Positions 36,101 through 45,365 of a stretch of DNA of 64,000 bases are shown piece after piece (position 1 is the first letter of the stretch; each line of letters opens with the position of its first letter). Origin of the DNA: Xylaria sp. FL1777 (lineage: Eukaryota; Ascomycota; Sordariomycetes; Xylariales; Xylariaceae); contig MU400536.1 in assembly GCA_022578965.1 (NCBI GenBank), positions 186,001 to 250,000 on the forward strand. The letters are read 5' to 3'. Under the pieces are notes generated by a model. The model made no database searches. It saw only the letters and a list, made by a program, of their open reading frames with translations, and was not told the DNA's origin. The translations under genes and the position numbers were made by a program.

Positions 36101-37360
36101 TAGGCGGCGCAGATGGAGAAGACTCCAGTGATGAGGATGAGGAGCTTGTCAAAGAGATGATTGACGACACTGGGAACAACGATGGGGACGCAGCCAAACT
36201 AGCAGGTTTATTTGCGTAAGTTGCCACACCGAGATCAAGGGGACTACTAGATACTGATTTTCTACAGTGATCGGGAGCGTGCTGCAGACGCTGCTCAAGT
36301 TGACAAGCTTTTCCGAGACATAACCACGGGTATGCTTCGCAAGCGGCGCCGGGGGGGTGATGGTCATGACTTTGATCTTTCCGACTCGGACGATGGAGGC
36401 GAGGCACGCCGTCGGATGAAGCGTCGGCAGTTTGCCAAAATGCAGAAGGCATTATTCGCAGATGAGCGGATTGGCAAGATCGCAGAGAATCCTCGAAACG
36501 CAGCGTTTCTCAAGAGTATCGAGGACATGAATGATGACGACGAGTGGAATTTCGATGAGAATTTTGCCGATATTACATCAAGTGGTGATGATAGCCAGAG
36601 TCAAAATATTAGTCAAGCCGATCAGTCCATACCGGACAGCCAGCCTCCGGTAATTGGCCGCAAGCGCTCTCGAACAGACGACCACGCCCCGCGGCCTGGA
36701 CCCAATGAGCGTCGCACTAAAGAGGGAGCTCGCCCGTCATCAATAGCGGAAGTTCGAAGGTCCCTTTCCACCCTGCTCGATGAGCCTAATGCCTCAGCTG
36801 GATCCATCGTTGCTGCGACAGAGATTGATTCCGATAGTGATGGGGAAGGAAAGCGCCCATCGACATCACACTCTAACAAAGAGAACCGCCGTACCCACCG
36901 TCGTATCAGTGGTGCCGTCGTGGACCGAATTGCTCTAAAGCGTAACTCGTCATCCTCACTCTCTGCAGCGAGCACGAGCATCACGGCAAAACTTGCGTTC
37001 ACCGCCCCTTCTACAACTGGCAGCGGGTTCAAGGTACCAGCCTTACTGCGTCGGGCCACTACAAACTCGACGAAATTGAGTTCGAACCCTAATGCAAGCG
37101 CGGCTACAAGCAGTAACGTCAGCCAAGCCTCGGCCGGTGGTAACTCTGGCTCCTTGAACAAAGCTGCCAGCTTCGGCGAAGAGGGTAAGCTAAAGAAGAA
37201 CGCGGGCAAACGGTCAGGTATCAACTACTTTGCCCACGAGAATGAGCGCAGGGCGAAAGTTGCCGACGCAGAGAAGAGGCGTGAGGCAAAGAAATGGAAG
37301 GGGGCTGAAGGGAGAAGCAAGGTTGTCGGCGGTCTATTTGGGAGCGGTTCATTTGAGTAA
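33139..37360 (+). CDS. mrc1: Mediator of replication checkpoint Mrc1 (Claspin family)
   Basis: Fork-associated adaptor that helps couple helicase to polymerase epsilon and passes the ATR/Mec1 signal to the Rad53/Cds1 kinase. Model: exon 1 33139-36215, exon 2 36268-37360, 1389 residues. The intron (GTAAGT...CTACAG) interrupts the MRC1-like domain (about 970-1120), and the join reads KLAGLFA|DRERAADAAQVDKL, followed by FRDITTGMLRKRRR and FAKMQKALFADERIGKIAEN. Residues about 775-860 form an SQ/TQ cluster (SQFF, SQFSA, SQSN, TQTA, TQTQG, SQSQ, TQMS, TQDGG), the expected ATR-type kinase target region. Long acidic stretches alternate with basic coiled segments such as ERLEREAEEERKRGER. The Mrc1 partner polymerase epsilon has its B subunit, dpb2, encoded about 30 kb to the left. 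Confidence 0.95.
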
Positions 37361-37744
37361 GATTCCGTGTGTTCTGGCGTTCAAACAAGGAAGGATACAT
37401 ATACGTCTGCTTCATGGAATAGGGTCTATTTGAGCACTATTTGGCGTAGGTGTTTAGATGGAGTTTAGGAGCCCAGCGTATTATGACCGACTACTGGAAT
37501 GACTTAGAGAGAAGTAATATCTCACTAGATACGTGCCAAAATCAATGATTGTTTGGACTCGACTTTCTAAACATTATAAGTCAATGTTTCAACAATATTA
37601 TTTACTTCATAAAGTATGTATAATAAACGCCTTTCTGGTGAGTATCTACTGAGTAATGGTGGTTGTTCTATTAAGTAGATGTTCACATTACAGGATACCA
37701 GGTACCCATCTCTGCCTACATCGGTAGGTACCTCGACACCGGTA

Positions 37745-38057
37745 TACGAAGGTTGGGGCCAGAAGTCAGCAATAGCCTAGATAATTGAATACAGTGCATT
37801 CTATTTACTACTTACAGTAATTATTTCCTAATTAGGAAAGACTGTTCATTTTTTGCTAGACCGTTAGCGGCCCAACTTCGATATATTTTCTACTTGACAG
37901 ACTGTTCTTAAGCCGAAACGGAACCTACCAAGCTGCTAGCAGTTTAGCATAACATTAAAGCCTTTCCTAATTAGGAAATACTTACGGTAAGTAGTAAATA
38001 AAATGCACTGTATTAAATTGTCCAGGCTATTGCTGACTTCGGGCCCCAACCTTCGTA
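37745..38057. mobile_element. MITE-like element with 96-bp terminal inverted repeats
   Basis: Left arm 37745-37840 and right arm 37962-38057 are inverted copies of each other with only about ten differences, starting TACGAAGGTTGGGGCC and ending with the inner palindrome TTTCCTAATTAGGAAA. The 121-bp core has no coding potential. TA dinucleotides sit at both outer ends, as expected for Tc1/mariner-type insertion, though the left end has TATA and makes the target-site duplication uncertain. It is non-autonomous and lies in the intergenic region 37361-38365 between mrc1 and the next gene. The flanks of that region (37361-37744 and 38058-38365) hold no gene that I can see. Confidence 0.85.
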
Positions 38058-38365
38058 CAAAGTAAGGTATGTAGCTAGCTGAGTTGAGAGTAGAGGGAGA
38101 GACCTACCGATATTTTACCGTTCTCAACAAAGGAAGTACCTTTCTAGGTTAGAGTTGTACCCAGGACAACACTCACTCCTATTATCCTATACAACCTCCG
38201 TCACCCGGTGTATCCAAATGCACAACGAGAGGACGCGATAACAAATTATGGAAATCTTGCAGCCCGAGATGCTCAGACGTTGGTGCCGATGACGCCGTCG
38301 TGCCCCAATCGTCTCACTTGCCACAAGAAGCACCGCCTAGCGTGGCCTCGCGATGCAACTTGAGC

Positions 38366-39659
38366 ATGGCGCCGCCGCCGCCGCCACCACCAGCCGTAAG
38401 TCTCGGGCGCATGCTGTTGGGGGATGATGTTCTTTGTTAATACCATCACCCAGACCCCAACACCGCACCGCTTTCTCGTGCCAAGGCGCTCCCAGCCCCG
38501 CGGCGAGACCCCCAAGCCGGCCTTTCAGCCCAGCAGCCAGCAGTTCCAGGCTACGCCGCGGTTCTCGCTGCACTCGACTCCGCGGAATAGGCCGCCGCCG
38601 CCGTCCCTCACGCCGTTCCGCCACCGCGGCACGGGGCGTGACGTTGTGATTGACAGTTCCCCGCCGCCTTTACGTGGGGCTGATGGTGTCGACTATGACA
38701 ACTATCACAACGACCGCCATGGCGGGGGAGACGACGGGTATGAGCGAGGCCGCGTTGTCTATGAGCAAGACTCCGTAGTCGATGAGGATGAAGCGGTGCA
38801 GGAATCGTCGCCTATCGCAGTGGAGAGTGATAGTAACGGCCACGACGGAAACGGGGAGAGACGCGCCAAACGCAGGCGTATCTCCATATCTCCCCCAGGT
38901 GGCGGGATCGAAGAATCATCTTCTCTTCCCGATATCGAATGCGAATTAGATATTGAAATGCAAGATACCGTGCTAGGTATCGAATCCCCCGTCTTGGAGC
39001 CGGCCACCTCGGAAAACGACGCAGGCTTAGATTTACCAGTCATTCAAGATGACATTGAAAATGCCGGAAAGAACATCTCCAACCCTGAGAGATACGTTTC
39101 TAAAGCACAACAACCCACATTCCAAAAAGCCCCACGCTTCAAGCCTGCTGAGCTCCCCGAAGGAGCACCACTTCCTGAGCCTTTACCCGATGCCTTCTCG
39201 CCGCGACGTAAAGGCGCAAAGTACATCCCGGGGGGGCTAGCGGCCGAGCTTCGTGATTGGCTGGTCGATGTCGAGGCAGGCGTTGGCTCCGGCTCGGCAG
39301 CGCGCTCTAACCCGGAATATGATGGAGAATGGGTTGCGAGGATTCATGTTGATGACTTCAGTGGCACAAACGGAGGCCCACGAGGTATGACGCTTGTTCG
39401 GGGCAGGCAGGTGCTTAGTAGTAAAACCAATGCTAGCAGCGCCAGTCAATTCCCAAGCGAGGGCGATGAAGTAGCGGAATTTCTAGGGAATAACACCTAC
39501 AGGCTGATACTTGCTGGCCCGGGCCGATTGAGCGGTCTCGGCGTTGGAAGTAATGTGCGGCCTGGCGTGTTACTTGGTATTGCACGGCCCACCTGGGAGG
39601 TCGTTATAGATGGTCTTGGACGCTGGGGTGTTGCCTGCGATTGGGTTGTGCTGCGATAG
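38366..39659 (+). CDS. Unknown protein with Pro-rich N-terminus and conserved-looking C-terminal domain
   Basis: I do not recognise the family. Model: exon 1 38366-38395, exon 2 38454-39659, 411 residues. The first exon encodes MAPPPPPPPA and splices through GTAAGT...CCCAG, in phase, to TPTPHRFLVPRRSQPRGETP. An alternative is an unspliced start at 38424 inside that intron (MMFFVNTITQ), which also gives 411 residues; the spliced form is preferred because both splice sites are good. Residues 11-70 are basic and Ser/Pro-rich, the middle (about 75-215) is acidic and disordered with a KRRRISISPP motif that could be nuclear, and the C-terminal 150 residues are ordered: LAAELRDWLVDVEAG, EWVARIHVDDFS, NTYRLILAGPGRL and VLLGIARPTWEVVIDG. 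The beta-rich pattern could be an OB-like fold in a nuclear protein, but that is inference. Confidence 0.75.
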
Positions 39660-40403
39660 CAATGCGACTGCGGGACAGTGGTGTCGAGTTACAGTAAAGT
39701 TCTATTTTTCTGTTTATATTCCACCCATATATAACACGACGCCACGACTACGTGCTTTGTATCGTACAATACTTTTGATCGGAACAATTTCCCAGGTCGC
39801 TCCATTTGTGATTCTTCCGGCTGTTCTTAAGCCTCCATTAAGTATCCATACCGCAGCCGGAGAGGGAAAAGGGGGCATCACACCCAAATTGAAAGTACAA
39901 TCAGCACTTATATTTATTACTTTATCGACATCGAAAAGGGTAACCCTTACCGCATTAGACGTGGGTAAAACTTTCGCAAACTAGAGCTAAGTCATTTGGG
40001 AATTCCTTTACAAGAAGCCATTGTGATGAACTGAAAAACTTCTTCCAGTCTGTAGCACAAACCTATAAGGATAGAATCCCTTTATTACCCTTGTGAACGC
40101 AATAATGGCATTATCACTATTTTTGAATCTTTATTCTCCCTTTGAAATAACAGAAAGACGGGCCCGCTGGGCTTAAACGATGGCCTTTACGCAGACAATA
40201 AGCATTGTAGCCAAGGCTGATTTACATAAAATCCCCCAGATCATCCGACAACTTCGACAAATCCTCTATCTCTCATCACAACCACAAGCAAGAGGAAACT
40301 CATTTTTCACAAGCAGATAGTCTTGTGACTCAACTCCCTTCAAATAATTTCAACAAGTCTAGGAGGCTATTCACCCGTTCATACCGCGCTTCACTTTCCA
40401 ACA
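39660..40403. other. Intergenic region
   Basis: It contains the 3' flank of the preceding gene and the promoter of the 152-residue protein gene. One 124-codon frame at 39610-39984 starts inside the upstream gene and is not protein-like. Confidence 0.5.
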
Positions 40404-40861
40404 TGGCTGCGCCTCCTCAAATCCAAGATCTTCACACCATGGTCACTAGCCTCCTAACGGTCCCAGCTCTCCAATCGACAGAGGAATCTACCATATCCAG
40501 CCTATATTCGTACTCGCGCGCGCTATCAGCAATTGAAGACTTCGCCGATCGCGTGACGTCTTCACCGCAGTCTGAATCTCCGGATATGGAGATAATGCTA
40601 CAAACCTGTAACGCTTACAAGATGCTCTGTCAGAGCCAAATCAGCCGCCTTGCCGCACAGGCTGCTGAAATTGAACATGAAACCTATGAGCGTGGCGCTT
40701 CTGCTCGCCGCAGTCCTAAACCCCGAGGCAAGCGCCGCGGTCTCGTCTTTAACGTTGATAAGGGTGACCATGTGGTTGCTGCCCTCGAAGCTCTTAGGCT
40801 TGAGGAATTCCTCGATGAGCAGACGAAGGAGGGCCCAAAGCAGGTGCGTTTCACCGAGTGA
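40404..40861 (+). CDS. Small unknown protein, single exon
   Basis: I do not recognise it. The 152-residue frame starts at an ATG in the context TTCCAACATGG. The N-terminal half is predicted helical (LHTMVTSLLTVPALQS; LYSYSRALSAIEDFADRV; MLCQSQISRLAAQAAEIEHE), then comes a basic patch, RRSPKPRGKRRG, and a final helix, VVAALEALRLEEFLDE. There is no signal peptide or membrane segment. Size, composition and the strong ATG context suggest a real gene, perhaps a small coiled-coil subunit of a complex, but I assign no function. Confidence 0.65.
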
Positions 40862-41115
40862 TTATATTGACATAGCAGTATGATGGTATTTAGATGTGCT
40901 GTGTTGAGGGGAGTGGATAACATATATGGGTTGCCAATGCGTTCAGTGGTCTTTCGGCACATGCGATATTGATCTTCTTGGCAGTAAGTATTCTTAGAAT
41001 GTTATTTAACAAGCTTAGTATATGAATGAATACTGTTGCTGTATATATATGTTTGGTTTAAAAGTGCATGTTGAGTGATTCACGAATACTCATTCCGTTG
41101 GTAACTTGGTCACAT

Positions 41116-41904
41116 CTAATATATGCCGTGCCTCTGTCTAGGCACAAGTACTAACTCTCCCTCTAGATTTGTATATCTACGACATTGATGGTTTTCATCC
41201 CATACCATCTCGACGATACCCTGCTGTTGATGTTTCCGAAGGTACTCCTCAGCAACCATATCAATCGAGGCATGTTTGACAGGTGTACTAAATTCATTCA
41301 TGTCCAACGCACGCACGTACTCCTTCCCGACGGGATGCTCGCCTCTCAGGGCATGGACCAGAGCGACGGCATCAGAAAGGTCAAGGCCACGATCACGATC
41401 TGTCCGGGAATCCAGTCTACGCAGCTTGCGTTCAAGAGCAGACTCGAGGCTTGCAGCATAGATGACCAAGTTCTGGCCCCGATACACTACGATATCCTGC
41501 GCCATGGACTTAGCGAAAAGCCTCGGTCTCTTTTCATGCGCGATGAAGAGCCTACAGGCGTCGCTGAACCAATCGTCTTGGTATCTGCCCTCCACCGCAG
41601 CGGCGGAGATCGCCTGTCGGATCTCGTCCTGGTACATCGACACAGCCTCGATGTTGGGGTCGAGCATGATGTCAATGTCTTCTGTCGTTGTCCGGTTTTG
41701 GAACACCTTGACCGCCAGCGCTCCACCGAAGCAGATGAATCGGATTGGAGCCAGGATCACCAAGAGATCCGATTTCCCGATGGCTGAGTCGAGCAGGTCG
41801 AGGGCTAAGGGAGAATGTGAGATTACTGCACGAGGAGGCAAGGGAGGGAACCAACCCCGGTCTATTTCTGAGCTTGTAAATGAATGGTTCCGTGGTCGCG
41901 GCAT
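41116..41904 (-). CDS. Nucleotidyltransferase-fold protein (AbiEii/DUF6036-like)
   Basis: Single exon, 262 residues from the ATG at 41904; an upstream TTG extends the frame by two codons only. Residues 55-82 (RFICFGGALAVKVFQNRTTT, then EDIDIMLD) match the nucleotidyltransferase core: G60-G61, then R71 and the acidic pair D76/D78 in a TxDID arrangement. About 75 residues later, LESALERKLRRLDSRTDRDR with LDLSDAVAL (about 153-182) fits the family's second conserved block (KL...R...D..D). In bacteria this fold includes AbiEii-type toxins and antitoxin-linked transferases; in fungi homologues are uncharacterised, stand-alone proteins. No partner antitoxin-like gene is adjacent. The fold call is moderately strong; substrate and role are unknown. 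Confidence 0.75.
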   Translation of the reverse strand: MPRPRNHSFTSSEIDRGWFPPLPPRAVISHSPLALDLLDSAIGKSDLLVILAPIRFICFGGALAVKVFQNRTTTEDIDIMLDPNIEAVSMYQDEIRQAISAAAVEGRYQDDWFSDACRLFIAHEKRPRLFAKSMAQDIVVYRGQNLVIYAASLESALERKLRRLDSRTDRDRGLDLSDAVALVHALRGEHPVGKEYVRALDMNEFSTPVKHASIDMVAEEYLRKHQQQGIVEMVWDENHQCRRYTNLEGELVLVPRQRHGIY

Positions 41905-42927
41905 TTTCAACTGATAGGTTGTGAAGGCTGGAATTGTGAGTTGTCAAGGATACATGTAAGATAATGAGATGATTGCACACACTAAGTCCTAGGACATGAG
42001 AGTATGTGTAGAGGGTAAATTTATGATATATGATGTTTGCTACAAATTACAGTCTATAAGCAAACAAATTCTGTACAACTCTCCCTAACTAATGGACTCC
42101 TTGCTTTGTTATCCCCAGTTCCGCAAGAAATTTCCGCCTATCCGATCGTTTTGAACATTCTGTAGTCGCACATGAAAAGGAAAATGATCGCACTGTTGTC
42201 GTTTCAGTTAGAGCCTGGACGCAGTTATAACTGATAATGGAGGTAAATTCATATAGTGTTTGCTTTCCACAGCATCATTTAACATGGCAAACCAGTTGAA
42301 GTCTTGAGAGAGTGTCAGCAAGTCTCAGTGTTCGATATGGTCTGTCTCAAAGAGACCATTCAGCTGTCGCCTATCTGAGACAAATTAACGGCCTTTGTAT
42401 GTGCCGAAGGCCGATAGTGTTTTATATATAGACCTAAATCACCAGGCTTGTAGCTGGAAGGCTTGCGCGAGGCCACACAGACAATTGTGCTACACATGGT
42501 TGTTTAAATTCGAGAACATTCTCCAAGCTCTAGTCCAGGCCGTTGTTGCATTATGGGTCTCATAATTGGTCTCGCTAGTACTAAAGTCTCCTTTGCTGAA
42601 TTTGTCTTATGTGTTTTAAGGTGGTAATAGTAACATAGTACACTCATATCAGACTTCGCATTGTCCTATTCTGGTGACCAAGTGGGAGTGAATGAACCTA
42701 CGAATATGAAGTCCAGTAGTATGAGTAGATATTGATGCAACATCATAAACGTATATGTATATGTTAAGTGGATATCACATGAGCACACTTGAAGTTGTTC
42801 AATAATCAATATTCTACTCTGAATAAGAGAGCAATGTTTCATAGCTCATGTACATAATCTAAGAGCGTGGGGTATCAAAACCTGTTGTACCATTTCGTAT
42901 ATAATATTCTATCATGCCTTGTCCTCA
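41905..42927. other. Intergenic region, AT-rich
   Basis: This 1-kb stretch lies between the start of the nucleotidyltransferase-like gene (-) and the end of the MFS gene (-). No gene is seen. It should contain the promoter of the former and the 3' flank of the latter. Confidence 0.5.
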
Positions 42928-45365
42928 TCACCTGAGCTCATACACGACCGTTTTCTCCTTTATCGACCCCTGAATGTCGTCCTCGGGGTCCTTTGCTCTA
43001 GTCCACCGTCGGAATTGCAAAGGCTCAATCTTGAGAAACACGGAAGCGACGAAGCATATTACTGCACCTCCAATGGCAATAAAAAACAGGCGACTGATCG
43101 TCGTAACAATAGCGTTGATGACAAGTCTTTTTACGTCAGAGCTGAAGGAATCGAGCATGGTGGACTCTGCACCTGACAGTAGTGCAAGGATGTCGTGGTC
43201 GTCGAAGCCTGTGAACCCCGCAGCTTCTTTCACTAGTCTTAGCCCGATATTCCAGTAAATAGAGGCTGAGATCGACAGAGCTAACGCAGCACCACCTAGC
43301 TGCGCGATGCTGTGTAGGGTCGCCTGGTCTAAGCGCTCTTGTTCAGTTTCCAGGACAGCCGAGCATACCGGAATAGATAGGTTCCATAATACACCCACGC
43401 CGGCACCAAGTATAGCGGTGAACACCATGACGGCAGGAAGGGAAGTATCGTTGGTAATTGTAGTGTGTGTAATGCCCCCTACTAGGAGTAAGGTACCACC
43501 AATAAGAAAGAAGGGCATATAGAATCTCGCGTAGCGCAGGAGGCCGTGGGAAAGCAAAATGGAGACTATAAAGAGTACTGTGAAGCACAAAAGGCGTAGT
43601 CCAGCTTCGAGCGGCTGGATCTCGCGAGTGAATATGTAAAAAAGTGGCATATAATAAAGCGCGACGCCGTACGTAAGGGCGGCGCCAAACGTACATAGAA
43701 AGGTCAACAAAACGATACGCTTATTCAGAAGATAAACGGGAATGATTCGTCGCTCGGGCTTGACGCCGATACTGAACGTTTGTTGTGCAACATATGCAAC
43801 GGCGACTGTGACGAATACAACCCAGACAGCTAGTTGAGGGACGGAGCCCCACGGCCAAGCTGACCCCGAGAATACAGTCGCAAGACTAAATGAAATGAAT
43901 GTGGCAGAATGCAAGATGTGGCCAACCCAGTCAATCTCCTTGAAATGTCTAGAGACTGACTTCTCGGTCGAGGCGGAATAGCTTGGTAAAGCAATGATGG
44001 AAAGCAACAAAGCGATAGCCACAATAGGCAAGCTAACATAGAAAGACCAACGCCATGTCGCGTGCTCGTTCTGCGCGAATGCAGCTCCTGTGATAATAGT
44101 TAGTCTCTGGGTTAGAGGTTCGAAGGAGATAGGGTCGGCCGACCTATTACAGGACCCGTGAGGACACCGAAGGAAAACGTTGCGCCAATGGAGGCATGTA
44201 CAAGAGCTATTTCGCTAGGATACGAAAATATCACGGTGAAACTAAGGATGCTGCGCGTATGTTAGTAGATGGTCATTAATGGATAGCATGAGAGCGAAAT
44301 TACCCCTGGTAAACAATGCTGGCTCCAAATGCCATGATAGCTCGACCGATGATGAGTAATACAAAGTTCGGAGCAGCCCCTTCGAGCGCAGTGCCGGAAA
44401 TCATTAGAACCAGGCCGCTAATCGTGAGTACTTTGATGTTGTAGAACTTGTAAAGTTTTCGGGCCAGGGGGGTCGCGATGACGTTGCATATAGAATAGCT
44501 TAGAGCAACCCATGGAAGCAGATGTATGTCGCCGAACGCCTTATAAACTGGTCCTTGAATGTTGGCGATGTTACTAAGATCATAACCTATCACAGTCAGT
44601 ACTAAACTCTTTGAGGGCTATGCACAATCACAACCTACCGTTAACGAGCGACAAGATGTTACAGACGATAAACATCAACCTCCATTTCCACGGGGCCAAT
44701 TTTTGCCTAGGGAGCGACTCTGATATGATGGGTGACATCAGTGCGGTTCGGTGCTGCCATTTATCAGAGCGGGAGGACGTGCTCTTAGAAGATGTCAGGA
44801 GAGCATTCGGATTGTCGACTAGAGGTTGGTGGTATCCCTCTTGTCCGTATGTCCGAATCATTGACTGAGTCTGTTGTGGCTGCATATACTGGCTTGTATC
44901 ACTCCTCGGGGGTATCTCGTTCATTTGCTGCTCGGCTCCATGATGATTCCAGTACTGCGTGCCGTTTCCATAATATGCCCAGCCTTCCTGGCTATTGTAA
45001 ACAGCTTGCGGTACAGCTATTCCATTGGTGTGGTTTTGATGATGTTGATAACTCCATTGCGCCGCCGGGGTGGACATAGCAGCCGCCTGGCTGTATTGAA
45101 CGAATTCTTCACCATTATGGTGTCCAGCAGGATAAATCCAGCCGTAAACCCCACCGGAGTCCTGGTGTTGCCACTGCTCTTCCACAGAGTGTCCTATTGT
45201 CTGGTCTGAAGCGTTGATGCCGTGATTATGCTGGTAACCCCATCCCGTATCCTGATAGGGCGCATAGCGATTCTCGTCTGGCCCGTCTGCGGCTGTATTT
45301 CTCTGTTCAACAACAGTGGGTGGAATAGCCGTGTATCCAGGGCCGTACTGCCCAGCAGTCGCCAT
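42928..45365 (-). CDS. DHA2-type MFS transporter with long Q/N/H/Y-rich N-terminal extension
   Basis: Proton-antiport type exporter of the major facilitator superfamily, plasma or vacuolar membrane. Model: exon 1 45365-44639, exon 2 44586-44304, exon 3 44250-44144, exon 4 44087-42928, 758 residues; all joins keep phase and rebuild SLVNGYDLSNIANIQ, GASIVYQGILSFTVIF and the antiporter motif C region FGVLTGPVIGAAFAQNE. The hydrophobic pattern after residue 220 fits 14 helices. The first roughly 215 residues are hydrophilic and low in complexity, rich in Gln, Asn, His, Tyr, Trp and Gly (WGYQHNHGIN, YQHHQNHTNG, MQPQQTQSM), far longer than the short tail usual in this family. The extension is in the same exon as helix 1, so it is not an obvious mis-join. 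Substrate is unknown; the aflT/HC-toxin pump type is likely. No cluster genes flank it. Confidence 0.88.

Noticed and set aside
38424..38453. Unspliced start MMFFVNTITQ for the unknown protein gene
   Set aside because: It lies in a good intron (GTAAGT...CAG), and the spliced Pro-rich start is more plausible; kept as an alternative.
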